Source: Protula sp. h YS-2021
Lineage: Eukaryota; Annelida; Polychaeta; Sabellida; Serpulidae
Direction: 5' to 3'
Length of the DNA stretch: 64,000 bases
Assembly (NCBI GenBank): GCA_949752745.1
Contig: OX457034.1
Coordinates: 9,160,278 to 9,224,277, forward strand
The notes beneath the pieces are model-generated. The model saw only the letters and a program-made list of their open reading frames with translations, searched no databases and was not told where the DNA came from. Below, in pieces: positions 31,345 to 43,330 of this stretch (position 1 is its first letter; each line of letters begins with the position of its first letter). The position numbers and the translations under genes are program-made.

Positions 31345-31845
31345 TTAATAGCCACAGGGTTTGTAACCGTTCGATGAATTAAAACAAAAAATTAATCACA
31401 TTGCTTTCTAAAGTTGCACATCTGTTATTGTCATTTCCTTGTGATGTACCGTTCAGTCTTTCCATTTCTCTTCCTGTCTCATTCAAACGAGGGGTAACTA
31501 CCCCCCCCCCCCTCCCGCCACTTGGTTACAAGATATGATCATGTTCCTAACGCTCTGTTTAAACATGAACTAATTCTAAATCTTGGCCATAACTGAACCC
31601 TAGCAAGCTTTTTCTTTATCATGTTACTTGCTCAATTTTTACAAATATGTCTCAAAAATTGTTCGCATGGATCACAATTTAATTTTGAGGAGGGTAGGGG
31701 GCTTCGTTTTAAACGACGATCTCTGCTGCTTACGTTTTTGAGCCAAAATCGAGGTTAGGTTGGCATCGCTGCAAACAAATCCCTCCCGTGAAATGTGTAA
31801 GATGACTAAGGTTTGCGTTTATCCACAATTTCATTAGCAGGACTT
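31345..31845. other. Upstream flank of P450-b1
   Basis: Colinear with 43330-43815 before b2. It contains a C-run near 31503. No first exon resembling MEILQKSA was found. Confidence 0.45.
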
Positions 31846-31849
31846 GACT

Positions 31850-32380
31850 AACCCCACGCACCTCTAGCTCCAGTGCCTCCGACCTGTAACTCTAACCTCA
31901 CGCACCTCTAACTCCAATGTCCCCGACCTGTGGTTCTAACCTCGCGCATCTCTAACTCCAATGTCTCCGTCCTGTAGCTCAAACCCCACGCACCTCTAAC
32001 TCCAATGTCTCTGCCGTGTAGATCTAACCTCACGCACCTCTAGCTCCAATGTCTCCGCCGTGTAGATCTAGCCTCACGCACCTCTAGCTCCAATGTCCCC
32101 TCGCGCCCCGGTAGCTCTGACATCGGGATACTGTAGCTGTGACCTCTCGTGAACTTGTAGTTCTGACCGCGTGTCCCTGTAGTTCTGGCTTCGGGAACCT
32201 GTGGTTCTGACCTCTGGACCGTCTGGTTCTGACCACGTGACCCTGTAGATCTGAGCTCCTGAACCCGCAGTTCTGGCCTAGCTTCCCTGTATTTCTAACC
32301 CCGTGCCACTGTAGCTCTAACGTCTCCGACATGCAGTTCTGACCTCACGAGCCTGTATTTCTGCACTTGTAGTTTAAACT
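31850..32380. repeat. CCTGTAGCTCTAACCTCACG-type repeat
   Basis: About 21 degenerate units of roughly 24 bp, often pairing into 45-bp units, ending some 25 bases before the b1 exon 2 acceptor. The same kind of array at 43820-44215 precedes b2. Confidence 0.85.
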
Positions 32381-32403
32381 TATCTTCTAGTTTTTGCTTG
32401 CAG

Positions 32404-32622
32404 TTTTCTTTCCGAGCATAAATATTCAACACTAGGCGGCGCTGCAGCACTTGGAATTATTGCATTGTACAAAATCAACAAGGAACGCGGCTTGCCGCCA
32501 GGTCCGCGTGGATGGCCCATCTTGGGATCGTCAGGGCTGCTAGCTGGCCCATTCAATGTACTACTGACAAATCTGCACAATAAGTATGGCGATATTGTCT
32601 GTCTATGGCTGGGCGGAAACAG
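32404..32622 (+). CDS. P450-b1 exon 2: anchor and hinge
   Basis: Begins in phase 2 after TTGCTTGCAG with FLSEHKYSTLGGAAALG and ends LWLGGN; the hinge is ERGLPPGPRGWP. It expects an upstream exon ending in AG, as exon 1 of a1 does. Confidence 0.85.
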
Positions 32623-35600
32623 GTAAAATTCCAGAAAACTCACCTCCTACACACACACCCTTCCCACACACCCACACCGTTCTGACACATACCCGTCTCC
32701 CACACACCCTAGCCACACACACCCTTTCCACCCACACCCTTCCCACTCACACCTTTCCCACACACACTACCCTTTAATACACATACAACCTTCCCACAAT
32801 CACCCTTCCCACACACACACCCTTTCCCAAGCCCTTCCCACACACACATACAATCTTCCAACACACACACCCCTTACCACACACGTGCCCTTCCCACCAT
32901 CACCTGTCCCACACACCCTTCTCACATACACCCTTACTATCCGCACACTCTGCCACACTCCCGCACCCTTCCCACTCACACACTGTCACCCAATACAAGT
33001 TATCCTGGCCCATCTGCACAAATAATTTATTTTTCTGGAGAACGGTTAAGACTTTCTAATTTTTTGGTTTTAAAGTAACGAATGGCATTTTTTGCATAAT
33101 AACTTCCATCTTTTTTTTTGCAATATAAAGCTTTTTTATCACGCCGAGCACAAATGTTCACTTTAGAGACGGCTCCACTACAGATCAAATAACCATATTT
33201 ATAGATACTGGGTGATACTCAATGGTTATGACGTCATCAAGGAGGCCTACGTGGACAGAGGCGACGACTTCATGGACAGGAAAATGGACCCCTTTTGGGA
33301 CTACATAGACTTTAAAGAAGGTAAGCATGATATATGTTTTGTGTGTGATTTCATGGGCAGGAAATGGATTCATGATGTCTTTGTTTGTGTGTGACTTCAC
33401 AGACAGGAAAATGCATCCATAAGGCGGGTGTTTCTGTGTGACTTCATGGGCAGGAAATGGATCCATGATGCATTTGTTTGTGTGTGACTTCACAGACAGG
33501 AAAATGCATCCATAAGGCGGGTGTTTCTGTGTAACTTCATGGACAGGAAATGGATCCATGAGGCTGGTTTTTGTGTTTGACTTTATGGGCAGGAAATGGA
33601 TCCCTGTGACTGGTATTTGTGAGTGACTTCATGGGCAGGAAGTGGATCCATGAGGCTGGTTTTTGTGTGGGACTTCATGGGCAGGAAATGGATCCATGAG
33701 GCTGGTTTTTGTGTTTGACTTTATGGGCAGGAAATGGATCCCTGTGGCTGGTATTTGTGAGTGACTTCATGGGCAGGAAATGGATCCATGAGGCTGGTTT
33801 TTGTGTGGGACTTCATGGGTAGGAAATGGTTTCATGAGGCCGGTTTTTGTGTGACTTCATGGGTAGGAAATGGATCCATGAGGCTGGTTTTTGTGTGTGA
33901 CTTCATGGGCAGAAAATGGATCCATGAGGATGGATTTTGTGTTTGATTTCATGGGAAGAAAATGGATCCATGAGGCTGATTTTTGTGTGGGTCTTCATGG
34001 GCAGGAAATGGATCCCTGTGGCTGGCATTTGTTAGTGACTTCATGGGCAGGAAATGGATACATGAGGCTGGCTTTCGTGTCTGACTTCATGGGCAGGAAA
34101 TGGATTAATTGGGCTGGTTTTTGTGTGTGACTTCATGGATAGGAAATGGTTCCATGAGGCCGGTTTTGGTGTGACTTCATGGGCAGGAAATGGATCCATC
34201 AGGCTGGTTTTTGTGTTTGACTTTATGGGCAGGAAATGGATCCCTGTGGCTGGTATTTGTGAGTGACTTCATGGGCAGGAAATGGATCCATGAGGCTGGT
34301 TTTTGTGTGTGACTTCATGGGTAGGAAATGGATCCATGAGGCTGGTTTTTGTGTGGGACTTCATGGGTAGGAAATGGTTTCATGAGGCCGGTTTTTGTGT
34401 GACTTCATGGGCAGGAAATGGATCCATGAGGCTGGTTTTTGTGTGTGACTTCATGGGCAGAAAATGGATCCATGAGGTTTGATTTTGTGTTTGATTTCAT
34501 GGGAAGAAAATGGATCCATGAGGCTGATTTTTGTGTGGGTCTTCATGGGCAGAAAATGGATCCATGAGGCTGGTTCTTGTGTGACTTCATGGGCAGAAAA
34601 TGGATCCATGAATCCGGTGTTTATTATCCTTCTCCAGAAAGAGCACCCCTTTACTGGTGGGGTATCAGAATAACGCCTGGAACTGAAACAAGATTCAGAG
34701 TATCTACTTCGACTGAGATTATGCTAAGAACTTTTTCTCAAGGTTTCGAAGTTTTAAATAAAGAAGAAATAATAAAAAAATCAATAAAAATTTAAATTTT
34801 CTGTTCACACCTTCGTTCTTTACACTTCTTTACAGATATGCTCTTACGAAGTGCAAAAATGATTTTTAATGTTTTGTGACATCACATATTATTATTTCAT
34901 AGTAAAGGAGTTTTTAGTTGATATGGCTTATTTGGAAATATGAAATATTGCTGACCACTAAGAAAAATTATTCAAGTTTAACATGTAAAGGTGAACATAT
35001 TAATGTTAGCATTTTCGTAACTGGTCAATATTATCTGCGTGCTAAGTCGAAATAATTATTTAAAAGCTTTGACTTCAATAACAGTTTTTAATAGAAAAAG
35101 CAACAATAACTTTTGCGTTTCGATCAATATTTCGATGAACTATCGTATCAAACAGTTGGATTACAGTATTTACCCAATAACTGTAATAACCCAAAACTAT
35201 GATTTCCACCTGCAGCCTCTATGAGCTAACTCTTGAGTACAAATTACCTCTCTATTTGACACTGATGGACAGGTTTGTTTACATCACCATTCAACGACAG
35301 CTACAAAGCCAATAGGAAATTCTGCACTCAGACTTTACGAGCTTCTGGCTTCTCAAAAGAAGGGTTGGAGCAAAGACTGGCCGTTGAGTGGCAGGAATTG
35401 GCCAAAGCATTCGATGAATGCTCGGAACGAGGAATTGACCAAGAGACTTATTTCAAATGGGCGGCTACTAACATCATCTGTGGTGTGCTGTTTGACAAGA
35501 CACTCCCTCATGGAGATAAAGGTATCCATAGTATTGCCGCATTTTATTCACTATTTATCCGTGTCGATATTTTCATTAAATAAAGTGCCAAATTATTCTT

Positions 35601-37178
35601 ATAATTTAAAAATTAATATTCTAATAAAGATTTTTTAATAAATAAACGAAGTCGAGATATTAGAGAAGTGTACAACAGTGCATCTTTTTGTTTACAACAC
35701 AAAAGTGTGAAAGTATCGGTGAATCCACAAGCCAGAATTCGATTTGCAGGATGTTGAAAGGACTTTCTTTATACGATATCGCCACAGCGTTATGCCAAAA
35801 ATGTCTCTGTGACATCACTTTCCCAATATATACCCAAAGGCGTAACACCAATATCTATTTGAGGTGGTCACGACGTCGAGACTTAACTCAGAAGTCTCCA
35901 TTAATACAATGTTGACAGAAACATTTGACTTGACTTTTATTGCAGACGTTTATCCAAAGTCGTATGTTCATAGAGTTGTCCTATTTGGTTGTTTGTTTCA
36001 GAACTGGATGAAATGGCCAATGCAGTGTTTGCATTGCAGGACTCGATCATGTCCGGACTAGCTGTTTTTTTCCTTCCTGACTGGCTGATAAAAATTACCC
36101 AATCAAATCAATGGTAAGAGTGTTTTTTACCATTTTTTATAACGATAATAGTGCCTTTTCTTCTAAAATTCAAACTGCACTTGAAAAAGAACACAAGCCT
36201 AGATTTTGTTTGCCACTAATATTCGGGATCATCCATGGAATATATAAGGTATGCAATATTGTGTAAATATTGCACATATTGCCCAATCCCATCCCCCTTC
36301 CCTCCCCCCCCCCCCAATCCACAGTACTGTACGCAATGCAAGATTTCCATCTCACATTCCCACATTCCCAATCATTTGGTCCGTTACTGCTCTGTTGCAG
36401 GACGCACGCCAAAGACTGCAATGAGCGAATCACAAAACTCGTGCAGGACATTGTACGAGAGCATGAGAGTACGTATGACGAGAGTAACATCCGGGATTTC
36501 TTGGATGCCGGTCTCAAACAAGGCATACTCCGATCACAGGGCTCACGGTTCATGGCACAACTCTGTATAACGTTCATGCCTGATGCGGTCTTCACAGTAA
36601 CGTCAATGATGATGTTTATTATCATGTATCTCATGCATTACCCACAGTGTCAACAACGCATGCGTGAAGAGGTCAATCACGTGACGGAACAGGGTACCAG
36701 TGGGATCACTCTAAATCTGAGAGAGAAAATGCCATTTGTCGAAGCTTTTATCAATGAAGTGTTTCGAATTGTCACTCCATTTACGACGAGCGTTCCTAAC
36801 AGACCGCTTCAGACAACAGCATTACGCGGCTACACGATACCAAAGCACTTCAATATTATGATTAATATACAAGGTGCACATTACGATCCTGACACGTTTC
36901 CAGAGCCGGAGAAATTTGATCCGGGCCGCTTCTTACAGAAGAATGGTAAACTCAAAAGAGTGGACCAGTTCTTTCCGTTTGGTATTGGTGAGTACCGACA
37001 ACATATCAAGCGTCTTTGCTTGTTCTGTATTATTAAGCTATTTTATAATAACATTCTGTATATCTCGCCTTGCCTGATCTATTTGTTTATTTTGACGTAT
37101 CTCAGTCCCATTCTTTTTTCCCTTTATGACAAACTCGTATCTTAGTATGTTTTTTTTTCAATATCTCTCTTTTGTTTC

Positions 37179-37214
<36 letters not shown>

Positions 37215-37485
37215 TATCTGTGTCTGTCTCTTTCTTTCTTTTATTCTCTCCCCCTCTCCCTTTCTCTCTCCCTGCAAAGCTATAATCATGGGACATTGAT
37301 TGACAGGTAGAAGGCGGTGCATGGGAGAGCAAATGGTTCGGAGTGAATTGTTCTACCTCACAGCCAACTTGGTGATGCGTTATGAAGTTTGTCCAGTGGA
37401 CGGAAAACTCCCCAACACCACTTCGCTAGAAACCTCATTTGCCAAATCCCATCTACCATTTAATGCAGTTTTTAAAACGATATAG
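32404..37485 (+). CDS. Cytochrome P450-b1, CYP2-clan, exons 2-7
   Basis: Six exons: 32404-32622, 33205-33320, 35273-35521, 36002-36113, 36401-36987 and 37307-37485. Every exon has the same length as in a1, with GT-AG borders and no stops, so the gene looks intact from exon 2 on. It keeps the membrane helix (GGAAALGIIALYKI), PPGPRG hinge, YKANR C-helix, ExxR, FDPGRF and FGIGRRRCMG. The I helix reads DAVFTVTS, so one Thr of the a-type is Val. No exon 1 was recognised between 28353 and 32403. It may be very diverged, lost, or supplied by splicing from upstream. The product would be a microsomal P450 of unknown substrate. Confidence 0.82.
32640..32990. repeat. CCCACACACACCCTT repeat after b1 exon 2
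   Basis: Degenerate CA/CCCTTCC units in intron 2, starting about 20 bases after the donor. A similar tract is at 44480-44850 in b2. Confidence 0.85.
33205..33320 (+). CDS. P450-b1 exon 3
   Basis: YWVILNGYDVIKEAYVDRG, then DDFMDRKMDPFWDYIDFKE; donor GTAAGC. The segment coding DFMDRKMDP is the apparent source of the intron 3 minisatellite. Confidence 0.88.
33340..34615 (+). repeat. 43-46 bp minisatellite derived from exon 3 of b1
   Basis: About 28 units with core GACTTCATGGGCAGGAAATG, then GATCCATGAGGCTGG and TTTTTGTGTG. The core differs from exon 3 (GACTTCATGGACAGGAAAATG) by a couple of bases. Frames read DFMGRKWIHEAGFCV repeatedly. b2 has only two or three units (45190-45330); a1 and a3 have none. 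Confidence 0.85.
34616..35272. other. Rest of intron 3 of b1
   Basis: AT-rich and colinear with 45330-45992 in b2. No exon or repeat stands out. Confidence 0.5.
35273..35521 (+). CDS. P450-b1 exon 4
   Basis: GLFTSPFNDSYKANRKF to FDKTLPHGDK, with Tyr in place of the C-helix Trp. Donor GTATCC. Confidence 0.9.
36002..36113 (+). CDS. P450-b1 exon 5
   Basis: ELDEMANAVFALQDSIMSG to IKITQSNQW; acceptor TTTCAG, donor GTAAGA. Confidence 0.88.
36401..36987 (+). CDS. P450-b1 exon 6
   Basis: THAKDCNERITKLVQD to FFPFGIG, 587 bases. I helix FMPDAVFTVTSMMM, K helix EVFR, FDPGRF with Arg where a-type genes have His. Confidence 0.92.
37160..37275. repeat. CTTT repeat in intron 6 of b1
   Basis: TTTC and TCTC repeats just upstream of exon 7; the counterpart is at 47860-47955 in b2. 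Confidence 0.93.
37307..37485 (+). CDS. P450-b1 exon 7: heme cysteine
   Basis: Completes Gly and gives RRRCMGEQMVRSELF, ending FNAVFKTI and TAG at 37483-37485. Confidence 0.92.
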
Positions 37486-38589
37486 GCATGCAGACTGTAT
37501 AAATATTGAATACAGAGTGCATGCATATTGTACACAGAGTGCGTACCTAACATGCAAATGAGGAGCAGATTGGTTTTGACTCTGTTTCTTGCTTTGTTAG
37601 AGCTTAACAACGATCAGTAATAGACAATGAGGGATGGAGCATCAAATGCCTTTCTAGAACATTAAAGAGATGACAAAAATACTGTCTGTTACCATGAACC
37701 TTAAATGCTGTCAGGATATCAATATATACACTTTTGGTGACTGTATTCAATAATACGTTACCTAAAAATAACAAATATAACACATAACTATAATTTGGTG
37801 TGGAGAGTACTGGTATCCTATTAATATGTGTCATTTCTGCTGTGTATGTAAGGTCAAACTATTAGTAAACTTATGTAAAAATATAACAACCAATCCCGGT
37901 GAGCCTTGTTGTAAACTATGGATCCTGAAGTGAGTTGAAATGCATTGCTGCGTAAATGTCAAATGCACCAAACGGACGTCTCTTGCACGTTGTATATCAT
38001 TTTGTATTTTTTTTTTATTTTTACCTTATTCATTTTATTATACAACTGACCGTGCACGTATAAAAGAATGACAGAAAAAACTGAGTGCAGTTTTCTTCCG
38101 TATTGCCCTCACTCTTCGGGTTCGGTGAATTCGACCCTGGTCCTTCAGGCCAAAAAAAGCCATATTGCCCACCTGTCATGAAATATTACTATTTTATGTC
38201 CTTCTTGATGCAATGTATAATAACGTAATTAAAAATGAGAGCAATCCAATTATTTGTCGGAATTAGATATTTTTTTATTTTGTCTCGTTAATTATTGACC
38301 TCTTGGGTATTAGTTAAAACTGAAAGACTCAAACGGGTATGATCCAAAGTAGATAAAATGTAAGCAAAATATTTATGATTTACGTAGTAAAGACCAAGAA
38401 AAAGAACATAAAGGATCATTGTTAGAATTGCAGTAATCCAAACAAACGAATTTAAGGTATATGGATCAAAATCCACACGTACAGTGGCTATGGCTCAAGT
38501 ATCTCAAATATGTTACAACTAAAACACGTACATTAAGGTGTTGAATTTTGTATCACTTATAAAAAGCTGCTATATATTCGCAGTGTGTT

Positions 38590-38669
<80 letters not shown>

Positions 38670-40380
38670 AGTAGCAGCTGTGCATAAATGGTTTATTCGA
38701 TACTAAGAACATATAGACATCTTAAATAGACAACGCATCAAGTTCAGTACTGTCCTTGATTATACTTAACACTGTCAAAAACATCATGTACTACTTTGAA
38801 TTATCCTGTGCTTATTTCCGAGTTAATTTATGGCAAATATTGCATGTTTTCAAGAGTGGGAAAAAAGAAATAAAATACCTTGGTAACACACCCGAGATAC
38901 CGTCCTAAAGCAGCACGAATATATCAAAGTCCTTAACGTTTAAAGGGAAATGCCGGTATCTCACCTACAATTGACATTTCCTTCATACTTTCACAGTTTA
39001 ATGCATTGAGGGTACACATTCAAAAATTAAAAAGAAAAAAAGGGAGGTCACCGATATTATAAGAGAAATAAAGACACTGAAAGGTCGCGTACTTTTACTA
39101 TAGAAACCATTGGGAAAAACAAAGAAATTTCAACCAAAATTCAAACAATTCACACATAATCACAATTGACAATTGCCTCATTTTTTCGCTGTTTGAAGAA
39201 CACGTCATACGAAATATTTTAAGCAAATAAAAAATATATGCCACCGTATCAATAAGAGAAGTATACAATCTTTTTGACAAAATCCCATTGACTCAATGGA
39301 TAAATGGTGAAAACAGTGTAATATGATTTTAATGGACAATAAATCAACAAGGCCCTTCTAGGAACAAAATATCAATACATACCATTTCTGGACATGACTT
39401 TGTGAAAAGATCTAAACGGATTTAGTAGTTATTTATAATGTGTAAACATGGATTCAATCTCAGCGATATTCAATGTAATGCGCATTTCGGTCGCTAGATG
39501 GCGCAAAGATACCCGCATTTCCTTTTAATGGATACACGGCTGCTCTTACGTATTATCTACTAGTTTGTTTTAAAATAATTGCAAACAAAAGTACTTAGTG
39601 CAGCATATCTGCTAAGAAAATGACACATGTTTTCATTTCGACCTGCAAACAATTAAGACATTGGCACCTCTATTTAAAATCATTTGTAAATAGATACGAG
39701 TGTAATTGCAATTGATTAAGCCTGTGACGTTTCTTAATTGTAGGCGACACTGTGGCTTAACCAGAGTGCGATATAGCGTGATAGCTGAAACCAGTTATTA
39801 ATTTGGTTCCACTATTTATATCACAATATTTGTTCTGTGCTTGAAACAACATGCATATTTTTATCCATTATACTAGGCTTTACTAGTGAATAAAAACCAA
39901 TACATACACTGTAGGAATTCGGTGGTTGTAACATTCTTGACATCAGAGAAGAGTGTTGTCTATGCATATTATTTAAAACATCCATCCCTAAATGAACTGT
40001 AGTATTAATGTGTTGACGTTTCATTGTAATGTTTGTGCAAAGAATATCATCAGGAAGTAAATTCATTAAAAACAATTGCCATCAATCCCAAGGCCTCGCC
40101 CATCAAATTTACTATCATAAATTCCAAAGCAAGGCCCATAAGATTAATTATCAGAAATCCCAAGGCCACGCCCATCCCATGTCTTTGTTGCGAAACTACA
40201 CGGGGATCATTCAAACATAACTACTATACGAACTTGGTTATATGAATAATTTAGAAAAAACTAAGTAACTGGACATTACAAGTAAAGGCTGGCTTAAAAC
40301 TGTATTCTGATTTTAGTTTGGATTTAAGTATTACTTTATATTCATAGCTTTAGCAGTTATTAGTTCCGTGTTCATTAAAA
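37486..40380. other. 3' flank of b1, non-coding
   Basis: Colinear with 48236-50150 after b2. It includes a TA microsatellite (38591-38667) missing from the b2 copy and a short repeat with AATCCCAAGGCC units (40080-40180). A 76-codon minus-strand frame (37604-37834) survives in the b2 copy but with as many replacement as silent changes, so it was not called as a gene. Confidence 0.55.
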
Positions 40381-40421
40381 TGCACTGATGGACAGCGTAT
40401 CGCTAACTTCAAATTTCTTGT

Positions 40422-40600
40422 GGAGCATAAATATGCGACAGTCGTCGGATCGGTAACTGTAAGTTTATTCACCCTGTACATAATAAACCAGTCAGTGGTT
40501 TGTCATCTGGACCACGTGGCTGGTCAATCGTGGGATCTTGCGGTCTTCTTGTCAACAGTTTTGATGAACGGGTGACGTCACTACAGGAGCAGTAAATTAT
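40422..40600 (+). pseudogene. Diverged P450 exon 2 relic
   Basis: TTCTTGTGGAGCATAAATATGC resembles the start of P450 exon 2, and GGACCACGTGGCTGGTCAAT resembles the hinge region coding GPRGWP. A frameshift separates the two parts, the acceptor is lost and a stop follows. It is more diverged than the other copies, so it may be the remains of an older family member. It lies 670 bases before the a2 exons. Confidence 0.6.
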
Positions 40601-40856
40601 CTGAAAAGTATAAAATTTGTAAAACTAGCATGGATAGATTTGTTCGTGATAAGCAAAAAGTTATGTTTAGACAATCTAGCATGGATAATATTTGAAGTCG
40701 CAAAAGTATGCCACATTGTGTGTCTAGGACATGCAGATTGTCAGTTGAACATCAGTTGAGACATAATAGATATTATTGTAAACGAATATTACTTTCATTG
40801 TGTTTGGACATCAAATAAGACTACTTCTGGAATAGGGCACATTTTTTCCTGTAACA

Positions 40857-41052
40857 AGAGTGGTCCGATTTCAGAGGTTCCGCTGTAATATCATATTTGT
40901 GACTAATTGTTTCTTCAGAGCAGATAAGTATGACAAAAGGCCTTCCCGAAAGTATATAAGTATATTTTTCAAGCTCTGCTCAATTAAAATTAATAAAAGG
41001 TAAACCACAAAAAGTCTACAAAAATGCCCAATGTTTCCAGTGTCACCTTCTG
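40857..41052. repeat. Transposon end plus dispersed repeat
   Basis: GTGGTCCGATTTCAGAGGTT at 40861 matches the ends of the transposon at 5411; it is followed by the copy of the repeat seen at 3486-3632. Confidence 0.5.
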
Positions 41053-41267
41053 CAAAGTGTGCACACATATGCACACATATACAACAGTTTCTAAAATGTT
41101 TGCCAAGTATCCCCTCCGTCCCCTCCCCCATCGCCAGCCAGCCACACAACTCCCAGGCCCCTATACAATAGAAGGTTGCTCATCTCAAGCATCCACTCCA
41201 CTAACACAAACCTAGAATAACTGTGCTTGAATTGTTAACGCTATTGCTATTACTGTTGCTGTTGCAG

Positions 41268-41854
41268 GTCACGTGCGAAAGACTGCACAGAGCGATTGAC
41301 GAAACTCGTACAGGACATAGTACGAGAGCATGAGAGTACGTATGACGAGAACCACATCCGGGACTTCGTGGATGCCGGTCTCAAACAAGGCATGCTCCAT
41401 TCGCAGGACCCGCGGCATAGTGCACATGTTTGTATTACCTTCTTACCGGACGCTGTCTTCACTACGACATCAATGATGATGTTTATTATCATGTATCTCA
41501 TGCATAACCCACAATATCAACAGCGTTTGCGCGAGGAGGTCAATCACGTTACGGAACAGGACGCCAATGGGATCACTCTAAATCTGAGAGAGAAGATGCC
41601 GTTTGTGGAAGCTTTTATCAATGAAGTGTTTCGAATTGTAACCCCAATTTCGACGAGCGTTCCCAAGAGGCCGCTCCAGACAACAACCTTACGCGGCTAC
41701 ATGATACCAAAGCACTTCGATATCATGGTGAATATTCACGGTGTCCACTACGATCCTGACACGTATCCAGGACCTCATAAATTTGATCCTGGTCACTTCT
41801 TGGAGAAGAATGGTAAACTCAAAAGAGTGGACGAGTTCTTTCCGTTTGGCATTG
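41268..41854 (+). CDS. P450-a2 exon 6
   Basis: SRAKDCTERLTKLVQD to EFFPFGIG, open through 587 bases. Differences from a1 include PKRPLQ and PGPHKFDPGHF. Donor GTGAGT; no tandem donor copies here. Confidence 0.8.
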
Positions 41855-42019
41855 GTGAGTACCGAGAAGATATCGAACTTTTTGCGTGATTGAAGTATTA
41901 TTAAGCTCGCGATGATTCCGGTGATTTTAAATGGGTTGCTTGAGAATTATATAACAACACTGCTCAAGACCTGTCTGGCCTGATTTATTTATCTATTTAC
42001 TTTATTTATTTACTCCATT

Positions 42020-42095
<76 letters not shown>

Positions 42096-42380
42096 TTACC
42101 AAGCTGTACATGAAACTAGCAATCAGAAAAGGAATAAGTCCTGCTTTACCTCCATGAACTAAAATGCTTGAAAACATAGGTCACTTGGCATTGATTGACA
42201 GGTCGAAGGCGGTGCATGGGAGAGCAAATGGTTCGGAGTCAATTGTTTTACTTTACAACCAACTTGGTGATGCGGTATGAGATTTTTCCAGTGGACGGAA
42301 AACTTCCTGACACAACGCCCCAAGAAAGCTCATTGTCGAAATCCCACCTCCCGTTCAATACAGTTTTCAAAAAGATATAG
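41268..42380 (+). CDS. Cytochrome P450-a2, exons 6-7 only
   Basis: Two exons, 41268-41854 and 42202-42380, with the same lengths and splice sites as in a1 and no stops. They carry the I helix FLPDAVFTTTSMMM, EVFR, FDPGHF and FGIGRRRCMG. Sequence just upstream matches a1/a3 intron 5, but exons 1-5 are absent; only the old exon 2 relic at 40422 precedes. This is either a truncated pseudogene that has not yet decayed or a set of alternative last exons for b1. On its own it cannot make a working P450, because the membrane anchor and the substrate-binding half are missing. Confidence 0.75.
42020..42085. repeat. CT microsatellite in intron 6 of a2
   Basis: About 30 clean CT units followed by GT units. 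Confidence 0.95.
42202..42380 (+). CDS. P450-a2 exon 7: heme cysteine
   Basis: RRRCMGEQMVRSQLF to FNTVFKKI and TAG; nearly the same as a1. Confidence 0.82.
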
Positions 42381-43025
42381 ACAGACAGACTGTATGCATA
42401 ACTCTCAAGTAAAAATCGTGTTTGATATTGTTGTTGTTGTTAGAAATGAAGGGATAAAAATGGGGTGAGGTGCACAGTACATTGTCTGTTGTCCAAAATG
42501 GACAAAGGCTCGGTATTAATGTTAGTTTTACATTATTCAATGTGGCACATTCTTGTAATCCATCCTTGCCACCCAGCCATATAACATATCCATGTAACAC
42601 ATCCATGTAGTACACCCATTATTACATTAGGGGTGGGAGTGAGATTCCATAAAGTCTCAGAGAAGAAGCGCCAACAAGAGCTTCATGGAGATGATAAATA
42701 TACAGTTGTCTGTTGTGAAAAATAAACAGCTAAAAATTAACTAAAATCATTCACCTGTCTCCCCTCTTCCCCCTTCCCTCCCCCCACTCTCAAAAAGAAA
42801 CTTCGTTATTTTTCGGTATTTTTTGAAAATTTACATTTGATACTGATCGCTTCGATTGAGTAAAATATACACTCATGCTCATAGTAGTTAATTTTATTTC
42901 CGTCATAGATAAGATTTGGACCTAGGGTTCTAGGGGTCACCATGCAAACGCTACACCTAACTGGGATAACCCATCTTATTAAGCTTAGACATTTATAAGA
43001 CTAAAAGCGCCCCCCCCCAAGAAAA
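42381..43025. other. 3' flank of a2
   Basis: Matches the flank after a1 (28353-28950), then jumps near 42710 to sequence equal to about 30420, so the 30-bp minisatellite has been lost. No gene. Confidence 0.55.
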
Positions 43026-43029
43026 ACGT

Positions 43030-43330
43030 GGCTTGTGACTGAAAAGGTGGCGGGTGCCTGAAAGCATTTCTGGTTCGTAAAAACAGTAGCTGATGCCTAA
43101 AAACGTGACTGGTGCCTGAAAACAGTGGCTGGTGCCTATAAATATTGGAAGGTGCTCAAAAACAGTGGCTGATGCCTACGACGTGGCTGGTGTCTATAAA
43201 CAGTTGATGGTGCCTAGAAACAGTGGCCGGTGCCTAAAAGCTGTGGTTGGCGCCTAAAGACAGTGGATGGTGGCTACAAACGTGGTTGATGCCTATAAAC
43301 AGTGGCCGGTGCCTAAAACAGTGGCACTGT
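43030..43330. repeat. 20-bp GGCTGGTGCC repeat before b2
   Basis: About 14 degenerate units; the counterpart of 31000-31340. Confidence 0.85.

Noticed and set aside
33761..34673. Plus-strand frames with DFMGRKWIHEAGFCV repeats
   Set aside because: Intronic minisatellite of P450-b1; unit lengths of 43-46 break the frame repeatedly.
37604..37834. 76-codon minus-strand frame also open at 48349-48579
   Set aside because: The two copies differ mostly by replacement changes as expected for neutral sequence, and no promoter or family was seen. Conserved openness over a recent duplication is weak evidence.
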